Source: Candidatus Sulfopaludibacter sp. SbA3
GTDB taxonomy: Bacteria; Acidobacteriota; Terriglobia; Bryobacterales; Bryobacteraceae
Length of the DNA stretch: 64,000 nt
Reading direction: 5' to 3'
Assembly: GCA_945890485.1 (NCBI GenBank)
Contig: CAMDCN010000020.1
Coordinates: forward strand, 1 to 64,000
In this document: piece after piece, positions 33,193-43,291 of the stretch
Layout: every line of letters begins with the position of its first letter
Position numbering within the stretch: position 1 is the first letter of the stretch
The notes under the pieces: generated by a model
Told to the model about the DNA's origin: nothing
The model's input: only the letters and a program-made list of their open reading frames with translations
Database searches by the model: none
Position numbers and translations under genes: made by a program

Positions 33193-34497
33193 ATGGTTTT
33201 TGGCAAATGCGTGGCGGTAGCCGCGCTGGTTTTAGTTAGCCGGAGCTTTGGCTCCGCTGAGCCCGCGGGACAAGGAGGATCCGATTCGATTCAATGGCGG
33301 CCGCTGATAGAGCAGTCCATGTATTTCCTCGGAATCCAGCACGGATTCCGGTTGGCGACGGAAAAGGGTACCAGACGGGGGTTTGAGGGGCCGTACCTGC
33401 GAAACGTCGCCAAGAGTATCGGCAGCCTGCGTGGATGGTCCGATGGCGACCCGACGTTAGTAAACTACATTGGTCACCCGTTACAAGGTTCGATTGCGGG
33501 CTTCATATTTGCGCAAAACGATCCGCGATACCGCCGGGTAGAGTTCGGGAAGTCTCGCGCTTATTGGAAAGGTCGATTGCGCGCTACGGCCTATTCGTTT
33601 GCCTACAGCACGCAGTTTGAAATTGGCCCATTCAGCGAGGCCACCGTCGGTACGATCCAATCGCGTTGGCCGCAACACGGGATGGTCGATCACGTGGTCA
33701 CCCCGGTGATCGGTATGGGCTGGCAGGTGAGCGAGGACGCTATTGACCGGTTCGTCATCCAAAAGATAGAGAATCGCATCGAGAACATCTGGGTCCGGAT
33801 GATGGTACGTGGTTGGCTGAACCCTTCGCGCAGCATGGCGAACATGATGCGCGGGGACTCGCCGTGGCACCGGGATACGCGGCCTGGGATCAAGAGCTAC
33901 CGGCGGGGCATGTCCTATGTGGACAACTCCGACCGCGGCAGTGATCCGGAGCCCACGCCAATCTTCGAGTTCATGCCCCGGGCGCAGACGACAATTCTGC
34001 ACGGCGGCCAATGCATGGGTGGGGGCGCACAAAGCGCCTACCGGCTGAACCCGAATTGGTATGCCGTGCTGGATGTGAGCGGCTGTAAGATGCTCGACAT
34101 GCCCGAAAACGTCAGTTCAGATTCGCTCCAGTATATGGCGGGCCTGCAATGGAAGGCTCGTCCGGAGGCTCGGTGGAAGCCGCACTTGCAGTTCCTCGTG
34201 GGGGGCAACAAGACCACGCGGGAGCTGATCGACCCGGAAAAGAAGAGGCTGGTGCTGGAGCGCAATGACGGTACCGGGCAATCGGTTCCGTACGATCAAT
34301 TTGCCGTTCGCACGGAAGCGAATGGGTTAGCAATGGCGGCTGGCGGTGGGATCGACCTGAAGATCACGAACGCCCTTTCCTGGCGCGTCGCGGGGCTGGA
34401 GTATGTGCGAACATTCTCACGGGAGTTGGAGAACGTCCGGTCGCAGGAGGGGCTCCGGGCGTCCATGGGCTTTATCCTCACGATGGGAACCTGGTGA
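33193..34497 (+). CDS. Outer-membrane beta-barrel-like protein of unknown function
   Basis: A 434-residue protein. Residues 1-21 are a signal peptide (CVAVAALVLVSRSFGSA). The rest alternates polar and hydrophobic residues in a barrel-like way, and ends ASMGFILTMGTW with a C-terminal aromatic residue. Conserved-looking segments include NYIGHPLQGSIAGFIFAQND and VTPVIGMGWQVSEDAIDRFV. Similar proteins are frequent in acidobacterial genomes, often without a name. It is divergent from the effector-like operon, 126 bases away. Confidence 0.65.
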   Translation: MVFGKCVAVAALVLVSRSFGSAEPAGQGGSDSIQWRPLIEQSMYFLGIQHGFRLATEKGTRRGFEGPYLRNVAKSIGSLRGWSDGDPTLVNYIGHPLQGSIAGFIFAQNDPRYRRVEFGKSRAYWKGRLRATAYSFAYSTQFEIGPFSEATVGTIQSRWPQHGMVDHVVTPVIGMGWQVSEDAIDRFVIQKIENRIENIWVRMMVRGWLNPSRSMANMMRGDSPWHRDTRPGIKSYRRGMSYVDNSDRGSDPEPTPIFEFMPRAQTTILHGGQCMGGGAQSAYRLNPNWYAVLDVSGCKMLDMPENVSSDSLQYMAGLQWKARPEARWKPHLQFLVGGNKTTRELIDPEKKRLVLERNDGTGQSVPYDQFAVRTEANGLAMAAGGGIDLKITNALSWRVAGLEYVRTFSRELENVRSQEGLRASMGFILTMGTW

Positions 34498-34500
34498 CCT

Positions 34501-34860
34501 ATGTTCGATGCGATGCGAGCGGTGGTACGGCAAATTCCGTTCGGCAAAGTGGCCACCTATGGCCTGATTGCGGAGCTGGCCGGGCACCCGCGCGGGTCGC
34601 GGCAAGTGGCTTGGGCGCTGCGGCAGTTTGACGCAGGACTGCCGTGGCACCGGGTGATTGGGAAGGATGGCGCCAAGTTCGGCAAGGTGCTGCTACGCGG
34701 GACGAGCGGCGTCGAACAGGTACTGCGGCTCGAAGCGGAGGGCGTGCAGTTGTTGGGCACGCGCGTCCGCCTCGAGGAGTTCGGCTGGGACGGAAAGCCT
34801 AGTCCGCCAGCCGGTCGTAAGCGGGCAGCGTCAGGAACTCGGCGCAGTCCCGGCCGGTAA
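34501..34860 (+). CDS. Alkyltransferase-like protein (ATL), Cys replaced by Trp
   Basis: A 119-residue protein of the MGMT DNA-binding family. The winged-helix core reads VATYGLIAELAG (17-28) and RGSRQVAWALRQ (31-42). At the active site, PWHRVIG (48-54) has Trp49 where O6-methylguanine methyltransferase has the acceptor cysteine (PCHRV). That is the hallmark of ATL proteins, which bind O6-alkylguanine and pass it to nucleotide excision repair rather than demethylating it. The last 20 residues are encoded antiparallel to the malate synthase 3' end. Confidence 0.9.
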   Translation: MFDAMRAVVRQIPFGKVATYGLIAELAGHPRGSRQVAWALRQFDAGLPWHRVIGKDGAKFGKVLLRGTSGVEQVLRLEAEGVQLLGTRVRLEEFGWDGKPSPPAGRKRAASGTRRSPGR

Positions 34861-36367
34861 TCATTTCGGCCATGATGGCGGCGGCCGTGGCGAAGTGGCC
34901 CTCGCGCTTGGCCATCAAGCGGGCAGACTCGCTGGCAACCACGGAGCGTGCCAGGTCGGCAGTGATCACCGTGCCGTCGTCGGCCGTGGCCCCGTGCCGG
35001 ACCCACTGCCAGACTTGCGAACGGGAGATTTCAGCCGTCGCGGCGTCTTCCATCAGATTGTAGATGGGTACGCAGCCGGAGCCGCCGAGCCAGGCCTCGA
35101 GATACTGCAGCCCGATATCGACGTTCTGGCGTAGGCCTTCGAGCGTGATTTTGCCTTCCACCGGCTGGAGCAGATCAGCGGCCGTGATGTGGACCAGCGG
35201 CTGCGGAACGTGGATCTGGTTTGGCGTCGGCATGCCTTCATCGAACACTTGCCGGGCGATGGGGATCAGCCCAGGATGAGCGACCCACGTGCCATCGTGG
35301 CCGGCCTTCACCTCACGAAGCTTGTCAAGCCGGACCTTTTCAAGCGCGGCGGCGTTGGCTTCGGGATCGTTCTTGATGGGGATCTGGGCGGCCATGCCGC
35401 CCATCGCGTGGATGCCGCGGCGATGGCAAGTCTGAATGAGCAACTGGACGTACGACTTGAGAAAGTGACGGTCCATCGTGACTTCCGAGCGGTTCGGCAT
35501 CAGCAATTCCGGCCGGTGACCGAGCTTCTTGATGAAGCTGAAGATGTAGTCCCAGCGGCCGCAGTTCAGGCCGGCCGAGTGATCGCGAAGCTCATAAAGG
35601 ATCTCGTCCATTTCGAACGAGCCCAGAATGGTTTCAATCAGCACGGTGGCGCGGACGCTGCCTTGCGGGACGCCGCAATAGTTCTGTGCGAAGACAAACA
35701 CGTCGTTCCACAAACGGGCTTCGAGATGACTTTCGAGCTTCGGCAGATAGCAGTACGGGCCGGAGCCGCGGACCAGCAACTCCTTTGCGTTGCGGAGGAA
35801 ATAGAGCCCGAAATCGAAGAGCGAAGCCGAAATGGGTTTACCATCCACCAACAGGTGACGTTCGACGAGGTGCCAGCCGCGGAAGCGGACGAACAGCACG
35901 GCGGGGTTGTCGACGAGCTTATATTGCTTGCCTTCCGGGCTCGTGAAGCTGATCGTGCGGCGGATAGCCTCCGAGAGGTTCACCTGCCCAAGAAGGTTGT
36001 TGCTCCACGTGGGCGAGTTCGCGTCTTCGAGATCGGCCATGAAGACATGGGCGCCGGAGTTGAGCGCGTTGATCACCATCTTGCGGTCTACCGGGCCGGT
36101 GATCTCGACCCGGCGATCCTGTAGATCGGCCGGGATCGGGGCGACCTTCCAATCGGCGTCCCGTATGGCTTGGGTCTCCGGCAGAAAGTCCGGTAGTTCG
36201 CCGGCCTGCAGCCGGGCGTCGCGCTCGCGGCGCCCGGCGAGCCGTTGCTGGCGGGTGCCTTCGAACTCGTCGGAGAGGGCAAGCAGGAAGGCGAGCGCCT
36301 CTGGCGTAAGAACGTCTTCGGCGCCTGCGGGGACGGGCGCGGTGATGGTGATGCGGGAGAGTGACAT
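34799..36367 (-). CDS. aceB: Malate synthase A
   Basis: A 522-residue enzyme of the glyoxylate shunt that condenses glyoxylate and acetyl-CoA to malate. The family signature DHSAGLNCGRWDYIFSFI is near residue 264. The C-terminal catalytic segment IYNLMEDAATAEISRSQVWQ holds the conserved Asp. ATG 36367 is preferred because it lies one base after the DUF1501 stop, whereas the in-frame ATG at 36406 overlaps that gene. No isocitrate lyase is in the window. The 3' end overlaps the convergent ATL gene by 62 bases. Confidence 0.95.
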   Translation of the reverse strand: MSLSRITITAPVPAGAEDVLTPEALAFLLALSDEFEGTRQQRLAGRRERDARLQAGELPDFLPETQAIRDADWKVAPIPADLQDRRVEITGPVDRKMVINALNSGAHVFMADLEDANSPTWSNNLLGQVNLSEAIRRTISFTSPEGKQYKLVDNPAVLFVRFRGWHLVERHLLVDGKPISASLFDFGLYFLRNAKELLVRGSGPYCYLPKLESHLEARLWNDVFVFAQNYCGVPQGSVRATVLIETILGSFEMDEILYELRDHSAGLNCGRWDYIFSFIKKLGHRPELLMPNRSEVTMDRHFLKSYVQLLIQTCHRRGIHAMGGMAAQIPIKNDPEANAAALEKVRLDKLREVKAGHDGTWVAHPGLIPIARQVFDEGMPTPNQIHVPQPLVHITAADLLQPVEGKITLEGLRQNVDIGLQYLEAWLGGSGCVPIYNLMEDAATAEISRSQVWQWVRHGATADDGTVITADLARSVVASESARLMAKREGHFATAAAIMAEMITGRDCAEFLTLPAYDRLAD

Positions 36368-36368
36368 G

Positions 36369-37727
36369 TTAGGAGAGAACGGAGCGGACGACGTTGCCGT
36401 GGACATCTGTGAGGCGGAAGTGGCGGCCCTGAAACTTGAACGTCAACTTTGTGTGGTCCACACCCAACTGATGCAGGATAGTCGCATGGAGATCGTGAAC
36501 GTGGACAGGATCCTTCACGATGTTGTACGAGAAGTCGTCGGTTTCGCCAAAACTGAAGCCGGGCTTCACCCCGCCGCCGGCCATGAAGACCGTGAAGCAG
36601 CGCGGATGATGATCCCGGCCATAATCATCGGCGGTCATCTTGCCCTGGCAATAGACGGTGCGGCCGAACTCGCCGCCCCAAACGACGAGCGTATCTTCGA
36701 GCAGGCCCCGTTCCGCGAGATCTTCGATCAGTCCAGCCGTTGGTTGATCCACGTCGCGGCACTGGTTGACGATCTGCGACGGCAGATGATTATGCTGGTC
36801 CCAGCCGCGATGGAACAGCTGAATGAAGCGGACACCGCGTTCGGCCAATCGGCGCGCGAGAAGGCAGTTGGCTGCATAGGAGCCGGGCGTGCGCGCCTCG
36901 GGCCCGTAGCGGGCGAATACGTGGTCCGGTTCCTTCGATAGGTCCGTCAGCTCCGGCACGGAGGTCTGCATCCGAAACGCCATTTCGTATTGAGCAATGC
37001 GCGTGGCGATTTCAGGGTCGCCAGACTCGTTCAGTTTGAACGTGTTCAATTTGGCGAGATCATCCAGATAGCTGCGGCGCGTGGCCGGCGTTACGCCTTC
37101 AGGATTCTTGAGGAACAGCACGGGATCGCCCTGCGAACGGAACTTCACGCCCTGGTACTTGGTCGGGAGGAACCCGCTGCCCCAAAGCCGATCGTAGAGC
37201 GGCTGGTCGGCGATGTTGCCGGTGCCCTGCGAAATCATGACGACGAAGGCAGGTAGGTCCTTGTTGTCGCTGCCGAGGCCGTAGGAGATCCACGAGCCGA
37301 TCGATGGGCGGCCCGCGAGTTGGAATCCGGTCTGGAAGAACGTGACGGCGGGATCGTGATTGATCGCTTCCGTGTGAAGCGACTTGATGAAGCAGAGCCG
37401 GTCGGCGACCTTGGCAATATGAGGCATCAGGTCGCTGACCCAGGCTCCGGATTGCCCGCGCTGCTTAAAGGCAAACTGCGAAGGCACGAGTGGGAAACTG
37501 GTCTGCGTGGCGGTCATGCCGGTGAGGCGTTGGCCTTGGCGGACCGAGTCCGGCAGTTCCACGCCGCGCATCTTTTCTAGTGCCGGCTTGTAGTCGAAGG
37601 TCTCCAACTGCGACGGCGCGCCGGACTGGAAGAGGTAGATGACGCGCTTGGCCTTGGGGGCGAAGTCGGTAGCGCCACGGGCCAGAGTGGCGACGGCGGC
37701 GGCGGAGAGAAAGTCGCGGCGCTTCAT
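36369..37727 (-). CDS. DUF1501 protein with Tat-type signal
   Basis: A 452-residue exported protein. The N-terminus ([19 protein letters not shown]) has a twin-arginine signal. The body is a sulfatase/phosphatase-fold DUF1501 domain ([58 protein letters not shown]). DUF1501 and PSD1-type proteins are paired in planctomycetes, verrucomicrobia and acidobacteria. Their start and stop overlap by 4 bases here, which implies a joint role, perhaps in polysaccharide breakdown. Activity untested. Confidence 0.92.
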   Translation of the reverse strand: MKRRDFLSAAAVATLARGATDFAPKAKRVIYLFQSGAPSQLETFDYKPALEKMRGVELPDSVRQGQRLTGMTATQTSFPLVPSQFAFKQRGQSGAWVSDLMPHIAKVADRLCFIKSLHTEAINHDPAVTFFQTGFQLAGRPSIGSWISYGLGSDNKDLPAFVVMISQGTGNIADQPLYDRLWGSGFLPTKYQGVKFRSQGDPVLFLKNPEGVTPATRRSYLDDLAKLNTFKLNESGDPEIATRIAQYEMAFRMQTSVPELTDLSKEPDHVFARYGPEARTPGSYAANCLLARRLAERGVRFIQLFHRGWDQHNHLPSQIVNQCRDVDQPTAGLIEDLAERGLLEDTLVVWGGEFGRTVYCQGKMTADDYGRDHHPRCFTVFMAGGGVKPGFSFGETDDFSYNIVKDPVHVHDLHATILHQLGVDHTKLTFKFQGRHFRLTDVHGNVVRSVLS

Positions 37728-40450
37728 TCTTTGGTGATCCCTTCGTCGAGGTTCAGGAGGAGGCTCGACACAAGCGTGTGGGCGGCGAGGTCGGCCACCG
37801 GCAGGTCCGTATTCCGGCGTGAGTCGCCGTGCGCAAGCAGGTTGCGGGCGGCGAGTTCATCCTTCTCGTAGGTGGCGCGATGGCGTTCGAGAGCGTTGAG
37901 CAAGACGCCGAGTTCGTCCGGCGTGGCGGCGCGGCCAGTGACCAGCCGGAAGCCGTAGGCGAGGCCCGCGGGATGCGCCATAATCTTCTCGGCGAGGCGT
38001 CGCGCAGCTTCGAGGAACGTGACATCGTTCATCAGGTTCAGTGCCTGCAGCGGCGTGTTCGTACGCGACTCGCGCACGGTGCAGGTTTCGCGTCCGGCGG
38101 CGTCGAAGTTGGCCATAGTCGGGGGCGGGGAAGTGCGCTTCCAAAAAGTATAGACGCTGCGGCGATAGAGCGCTTCTCCGGAGTCGGGAACATAGTCAGC
38201 GCCGCCGGAAAGCTCCTTCCAGAGCCCCGCGGGTTGATACGGTTTGACAGACGGGCCACCAACGCGTTCAACGAGCAGGCCGGATAGGTACAGCGCCTGA
38301 TCGCGGACGGCGCCGGCGTCTAGCCGTATCCGTGGGCCGCGAGCAAGCAGCCGGTTCTCAGGGTCGCGCGCCAGGAGTTCCGGACTGACCCGGGAAGACT
38401 GGCGGTAAGTCTGCGATAGGACGATCGTCTTGAGGAGATGTTTCACGTCCCAGCCGGAGTCCATGAACTCGACCGCGAGCCAATCGAGAAGCTCCGGGTT
38501 TGAAGGCCATTCGCCCTGCGCGCCGAAGTCCTCGGCTGTTTTCACGAGCCCGACTCCAAACAGCGACTGCCAGAAACGGTTGACCGTGACGCGCGCAGTG
38601 AGCGGGTTTTCGCGCGAGACGAGCCAGCGAGCAAGGTCGAGGCGGTTGTTGATGGGCTTGCCCGAGAAGATCGCCGGAACCCCCGGAGACACCTTATCGC
38701 CGGGGCGGTCGTAAGCGCCGCGGATGAGGACGTGGGCATCGAGCGGCTTGCCGGTCTCTTGCATCACCATCACGGTGGGGACGTTGTCGAGGAAGGCGTC
38801 GCGTTCACGGCGAATCTGCACGACTTCCGCCCAAGCTTTGGCCTCGACGGTTTCGAGAAACTGGCGGCGCGCGGCTTCCGGGCCGGAAGCGGCACCCGCG
38901 AGGAACGCCACCTCAAGAGGCGGCAGAGCGCGGGAGTAGATCTTCACCTCGGGGGAGTTGAACACGAAGGGTTCTTTGACGAGAAAATCCTGATTCAACT
39001 CGTCGACGAGCACCCGGAGCTTTTCGGGCTTGCCATCGATGTAGACCTTAATGCCGGCGGCGAGTTTTGAGCCGTCGTACGTGAAGGCGAGATGGTAGTT
39101 CTGCCCGGGTGTCAAAATGCGCTCCGTTTCAACGCGCAGCGCGTCGTCGAGCCAGCGCAACACGAGGTTCACCTGCAGTCGGCCGCCTTTCATCTCAAAC
39201 CGCAGTCCGGCCGATTCGGCCTCCGGCAGCGCCTTCGAGACGATGTTCGCCGTGGGCGCAGGAGGCGTGAAGCGGGCCGCGATCGTGAACCGGGCCGTGT
39301 AATGCGGCGCGTACTTTTCGGGCGGCGTCAGGTCGAGCGTCGGCTTCCACGTCAGCGGCCCGGTAGCCGCGCCAGGCCGTAAACGGGCTTCCGCTGCGGC
39401 AAGGCGGGCCTCTATCTCGGCGAGCTTGGCCTGCTGCGGCTCGGTGGGCGCATAGATAAACGGCGGCGTGTTGCCGAACTTGAAGTAGCGGCCACGTTCG
39501 CCGATGTTGTGGAAGTAAGCGTAAAGCTGGTAAAACTCCTTCTGCGTGAAGGGGTCGTACTTGTGGTTGTGGCAGCGCGCACAGCCGATCGTTGATCCGA
39601 GGAAGACTGTCGACATCGTCTCGACACGGTCCGCCGCATATTCGGCCAGGTACTCCTCGGGAACGATGCCGCCTTCTCCATTGCCGCGATGATTTCGTTG
39701 AAAGCCGGTCGCAATCTTCTGATCCAGCGTGGCGTTAGGCAGCAGGTCGCCGGCCATCTGTTCGATAACGAACTGGTCAAACGGCTTGTTCGAGCGGAAC
39801 GCGTTCAGCACCCAATCCCGCCAGCGCCACATCTGCCGTTCCCCGTCTGTCTGGTAGCCGTTTGAATCGGCATAACGCGCGGCGTCCAGCCACTTGGCCG
39901 TCATGCGTTCGGCATAGCGGGCTGTCGACAGCATCCGGTCGACTGCCTGCTCATAGCTCATGCCGTCGTACTCGCCAGGCAACGCCGGTAGGCCCGTCAG
40001 GTCGAGCGAGGCGCGGCGGAGCAGTGTTTCGCGGGAAGCTTCCGGAGCGGGGGAAAGGCCTTCTTTGGTCAAACGCGCCCGCACGAGAGAGTCAATACTC
40101 TGCCCTACCGGACGCTGCGGCGGCAGGTAGGCCCAATGCTTCTGCCAAGGCGCGCCGGCTTCCACCCACCGATTGAGCGTGCCGATTTCAGCCGGCGAAA
40201 GGCTCGCGCCCGTATGCACCGGCGGCATGCGCTTGCCCTTGTTCGGGGTGGCGATGCGTTCAGCAATCAATTGCCGGGCAGCGGCGACGGGTTCGGGTTG
40301 ATCCAGGCGCAGGCGGATGCCCTTGGCGGCGGCGTCGGACCCGTGACAGGTCCAACAGCGGTCCGAGAGGATGGGGCGAATATCGCGGTTGAATTCGATG
40401 GGCTGCGCCGCGAGGGACGTGGCACAAGCGAGGAGGAAAACGAGGCGCAT
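37724..40450 (-). CDS. Planctomycete-type cytochrome c / DUF1549-DUF1553 protein
   Basis: A 908-residue exported protein starting at ATG 40450. A signal peptide ([16 protein letters not shown]) is followed by a cytochrome c-like PSCyt1 domain with one CxxCH (CWTCHG). The DUF1549 domain ([14 protein letters not shown]-like; here [20 protein letters not shown]) is about 150-350. A LamG/ConA-like region is in the middle ([19 protein letters not shown]). The C-terminal DUF1553 domain includes [20 protein letters not shown] and [14 protein letters not shown]. It is translationally coupled to DUF1501. Its start codon lies inside a perfect 15-bp inverted repeat. Confidence 0.92.
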   Translation of the reverse strand: MRLVFLLACATSLAAQPIEFNRDIRPILSDRCWTCHGSDAAAKGIRLRLDQPEPVAAARQLIAERIATPNKGKRMPPVHTGASLSPAEIGTLNRWVEAGAPWQKHWAYLPPQRPVGQSIDSLVRARLTKEGLSPAPEASRETLLRRASLDLTGLPALPGEYDGMSYEQAVDRMLSTARYAERMTAKWLDAARYADSNGYQTDGERQMWRWRDWVLNAFRSNKPFDQFVIEQMAGDLLPNATLDQKIATGFQRNHRGNGEGGIVPEEYLAEYAADRVETMSTVFLGSTIGCARCHNHKYDPFTQKEFYQLYAYFHNIGERGRYFKFGNTPPFIYAPTEPQQAKLAEIEARLAAAEARLRPGAATGPLTWKPTLDLTPPEKYAPHYTARFTIAARFTPPAPTANIVSKALPEAESAGLRFEMKGGRLQVNLVLRWLDDALRVETERILTPGQNYHLAFTYDGSKLAAGIKVYIDGKPEKLRVLVDELNQDFLVKEPFVFNSPEVKIYSRALPPLEVAFLAGAASGPEAARRQFLETVEAKAWAEVVQIRRERDAFLDNVPTVMVMQETGKPLDAHVLIRGAYDRPGDKVSPGVPAIFSGKPINNRLDLARWLVSRENPLTARVTVNRFWQSLFGVGLVKTAEDFGAQGEWPSNPELLDWLAVEFMDSGWDVKHLLKTIVLSQTYRQSSRVSPELLARDPENRLLARGPRIRLDAGAVRDQALYLSGLLVERVGGPSVKPYQPAGLWKELSGGADYVPDSGEALYRRSVYTFWKRTSPPPTMANFDAAGRETCTVRESRTNTPLQALNLMNDVTFLEAARRLAEKIMAHPAGLAYGFRLVTGRAATPDELGVLLNALERHRATYEKDELAARNLLAHGDSRRNTDLPVADLAAHTLVSSLLLNLDEGITKE

Positions 40451-40484
40451 GCTGCTTGCGATGATTATGTCGCAAGCAGCATGC
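40447..40484 (-). promoter_or_regulatory. 15-bp perfect hairpin covering the PSD1 start codon
   Basis: GCATGCTGCTTGCGA (40447-40461) and its exact inverse complement (40470-40484) flank an 8-base loop. The minus-strand ATG of the PSD1 gene (40448-40450) is inside the stem. The minus strand then continues with a TTTT stretch a few bases later. The hairpin can act as a terminator for the desaturase gene (stop at 40494) and would hide the start codon and RBS of the next gene in the RNA. Confidence 0.6.
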
Positions 40485-40493
40485 CGATGCATC

Positions 40494-41360
40494 CTAGGCG
40501 ACCTTGCGCTCCATCGCGGAGGGCGTGTCGACACTGGCCACTTTCACATTCCGGGCGATGCCAAGCTTCTCGAGCAGACGGATCTGCAACCAAGTCTGGT
40601 CGTACTCGTACCAGGCCAATCCATGGCGCGCCGAGTTGGGATGGGCATGATGATTGTTGTGCCAGCCTTCACCGAACGTCAGGATCGCCACCCACCAGTT
40701 GTTGCGCGAGTCATCGCGAATGTTAAAGCGGCGCGGGCCCCAAAGGTGGCTGGCCGAGTTAACCAGCCAAGTGGAATGCAGGCCGAGCACGACACGGACG
40801 CAGGTGGCCCAAAGGAACATCGAAAGCCCGCCCCAGGCGTACAGAATCGCGGACAGAATGATGATCGGAACCCAGTGATAGGAATTCAACCATAGATAGA
40901 ACTTGTCCTTGGCCAGGTCCGGCGTGTACTTCATCATGGCCTGGGTCTGGTTGTGCTTGGCTTCGCCGAACAGGATCCAGCCCATATGCGACCACCACTT
41001 GCCGTGCCGCGGCGTATGCGGATCGCCATCCATGTCGGAGTTCTGGTGGTGGATTCGATGCGTGGCGACCCAGAAGATCGGTCCCCCTTCCATCGTTAAC
41101 GTGCCGCAGACGGCGAACATATGTTCAATCCATTTCGGAACGATATAGGCGCGATGGGTATGCAGGCGATGGTAACCCATGCCGATGCCCCACCCGATCG
41201 TTATCCAATACAGGATCGCGGCGACAATAACGGATCGCCACTCAAAGAAAAACGGAGCGGCGAGCGCGCCCACGTGGAAGATGCCGAAGAAGGTGGTGGT
41301 GACCCAGTTCACCTTGTCATAGCGATTGATGGGGGTGGCCCCAGAGGCCTGAATGCTCAT
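40494..41360 (-). CDS. Acyl-CoA/acyl-lipid delta-9-type fatty-acid desaturase
   Basis: A 288-residue membrane di-iron enzyme. The three histidine boxes are intact: GYHRLHTHR, HRIHHQNSD (preceded by WVAT), and GEGWHNNHHAHPNS. Transmembrane segments lie between the boxes (TTFFGIFHVGALAAPFFFEW). It inserts a double bond into an acyl chain and helps membrane fluidity. It is the upstream gene of the PSD1/DUF1501/aceB run but separated from it by the 15-bp hairpin. Confidence 0.92.
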   Translation of the reverse strand: MSIQASGATPINRYDKVNWVTTTFFGIFHVGALAAPFFFEWRSVIVAAILYWITIGWGIGMGYHRLHTHRAYIVPKWIEHMFAVCGTLTMEGGPIFWVATHRIHHQNSDMDGDPHTPRHGKWWSHMGWILFGEAKHNQTQAMMKYTPDLAKDKFYLWLNSYHWVPIIILSAILYAWGGLSMFLWATCVRVVLGLHSTWLVNSASHLWGPRRFNIRDDSRNNWWVAILTFGEGWHNNHHAHPNSARHGLAWYEYDQTWLQIRLLEKLGIARNVKVASVDTPSAMERKVA

Positions 41361-41417
41361 AGAAGATTAAAGAATTCCTTCACTTTAGCAGGTGCCTTCC
41401 AATAGGTATCCTTGGAT

Positions 41418-42329
41418 ATGACACTTTCCCGACGTGCAGTACTGGCCGCAGGCCCGCTTTCCCTAACATCGGCTGCCCCGGCGCAAACCGCTAGTCCAGC
41501 CCGGCGTCAACCTTTGGCCGTATCGACCTACTCATTCTGGCATTTTCGGACAGAAAGGTACAGTATCGAGAAAGTCATCCAACATGCTGCAGATATTGGC
41601 TTTGATGGCGTGGAGATCCTCCACCGCCAGATGGTGGATGAGTCGCCAGCCTACGTTACCAAGCTGAAAAGAATGGCCTTTGAGCGCGGCCTCGCCCTGC
41701 CGATGCTCTCGATTCACCAGGACTTCGTGTTCCCGGAACAGGCCGAACGCGACAAAAATATTACACATACCGTGAAGTGTGTCGAACTGGCCGCCCGTCT
41801 GGGCATCCCCTGCGTCCGGCTGAACTCCGGCCGCTGGAAGACCATCAAGTCGTTTGATGATTTGATGAAGGTAAAGGGCGACGAACCCGCTCTGCCCGGT
41901 TTCAATGAGCAGAACGCGATCGATTGGTGTATCGACTCCATCAAAAAGTGCCTGCCGGTTTGTGAACGCGAAGGCATCACCCTGGCGCTCGAGAACCATT
42001 GGGGACTTACAACCAACATCGAGACGCTGCTGAAAATCCACAAGGCGGTCAACTCGCCCTGGCTCGGCATCAATATGGACACCGGGAACTACCCTGGCGA
42101 TCCCTACTCCGGCATCGCCAAACTCGCCCCGCAGGCGACCATTGTGCAGGCGAAGACCTACTATGGCGGCGGCGAGTGGTACACCTTGGATCTCGACTAC
42201 AAGAAGATCGCGGGAATCCTCAAGCAGGCCGGCTTCAAGGGTTGGGTATCGCTCGAAATGGAAGGGAAGGCCGATCCGCTGGGCGCCGTGCAGAAAAGCT
42301 ACGACGTGCTGCGGCAGGCCTTCGCCTAA
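41418..42329 (+). CDS. Xylose-isomerase-like TIM-barrel (sugar phosphate isomerase/epimerase)
   Basis: A 303-residue protein of the AP-endonuclease-2/sugar isomerase family. ATG at 41418 follows an in-frame TTG at 41412. The N-terminus (MTLSRRAVLAAGPLSLTSAA) looks like a Tat-type or Sec signal. The TIM-barrel blocks include DIGFDGVEILHRQ and GITLALENHWGLTTNIETLL. The glutamate in ALENH and the acidic residue in WVSLEMEG fit the usual metal site. Substrate unknown; polyol or sugar epimerase are options. Confidence 0.85.
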   Translation: MTLSRRAVLAAGPLSLTSAAPAQTASPARRQPLAVSTYSFWHFRTERYSIEKVIQHAADIGFDGVEILHRQMVDESPAYVTKLKRMAFERGLALPMLSIHQDFVFPEQAERDKNITHTVKCVELAARLGIPCVRLNSGRWKTIKSFDDLMKVKGDEPALPGFNEQNAIDWCIDSIKKCLPVCEREGITLALENHWGLTTNIETLLKIHKAVNSPWLGINMDTGNYPGDPYSGIAKLAPQATIVQAKTYYGGGEWYTLDLDYKKIAGILKQAGFKGWVSLEMEGKADPLGAVQKSYDVLRQAFA

Positions 42330-42330
42330 G

Positions 42331-43287
42331 CTATCGGAACGTTGGCGGCGGGGGTGGCGGTGCGCTGCCTCCGCGCTGCGCGGCTTGGAAGACGCCCATC
42401 GCGGTGCCGATCATGCCGGCGATGTCGGCCACGTTCGCCGGCACGATCATCGTATTCGACGCTTGCGCCAGGTTGGCGAAACTGTTCACGTACTGCTCGG
42501 CTACACGCAGTTGCACGGCTTCGCGCCCGCCAGGATCCTGGATCGCCAAGCCAACCTGACGCAGGCTCGTGGCCGTTGCTTCGGCCATCGTCAAAATGGC
42601 CGTCGCTTCGCCCTCCGCCTCGTTGATCTGTCGCTGCTTGAACGCCTCGGAAGCCTTGATCACCTTCTGCTTCTCGCCCTCGGCCAAGTTGACCGCCGAG
42701 TCCCGGACGCCTTCCGACGTCAGAATCGCCGCGCGCTTTTCGCGTTCGGCGCGCATCTGCTTCTCCATCGCGGAGAGGATATCGGCCGGGGGCGTAATGT
42801 TCTTGATCTCGTAGCGCAGCACTTTGACGCCCCACGACTCCGATGCCTTGTCGAGTTCGCTGACGACCGAAATGTTGATGTTGGTCCGCTCCTCGAACGT
42901 CCGGTCAAGTTCGATCTTGCCCACCTCGCTCCGCAGCGTCGTCTGCGCCAGTTGAATGATGGCGAACATGTAATCGGAGATGCCGTAGGAGGCGCGCTCG
43001 GCGTTCAGGATCTTGAGATACAACACCCCGTCGACCGCCACCTGGACATTGTCCCGCGTGATGCAAACCTGCTCTGGAATGTCGATGGACTGCTCCTTCA
43101 ACGAATGCTTGTACCGGATCACATCGAGAAACGGAATCAGTACGTGGAAGCCCGCGTTCAAAGTGCCGCTAAACGCGCCGAGCCGCTCCACCACGAATGC
43201 ACTCTGCTGCGGCACGACAATCGCCGTCTTCGCAACGATAATCAGGAACAATAACAGCAAGAAACCCAGGACGATCAACTCAGCCAT
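42331..43287 (-). CDS. SPFH/Band-7 paraslipin (QmcA-like)
   Basis: A 318-residue membrane protein. One N-terminal transmembrane helix (LIVLGFLLLLFLIIVA) precedes the SPFH domain (ERLGAFSGTLNAGFHVLIPF, about 30-200). A helical coiled coil follows (LAEGEKQKVIKASEAFKQRQ), and the tail is Pro-rich (GGSAPPPPPPTFR). The start follows the NfeD stop by 4 bases, with GGAGGAG upstream on the minus strand. SPFH-NfeD operons form membrane-microdomain scaffolds. Confidence 0.93.
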   Translation of the reverse strand: MAELIVLGFLLLLFLIIVAKTAIVVPQQSAFVVERLGAFSGTLNAGFHVLIPFLDVIRYKHSLKEQSIDIPEQVCITRDNVQVAVDGVLYLKILNAERASYGISDYMFAIIQLAQTTLRSEVGKIELDRTFEERTNINISVVSELDKASESWGVKVLRYEIKNITPPADILSAMEKQMRAEREKRAAILTSEGVRDSAVNLAEGEKQKVIKASEAFKQRQINEAEGEATAILTMAEATATSLRQVGLAIQDPGGREAVQLRVAEQYVNSFANLAQASNTMIVPANVADIAGMIGTAMGVFQAAQRGGSAPPPPPPTFR

Positions 43288-43291
43288 TTAC

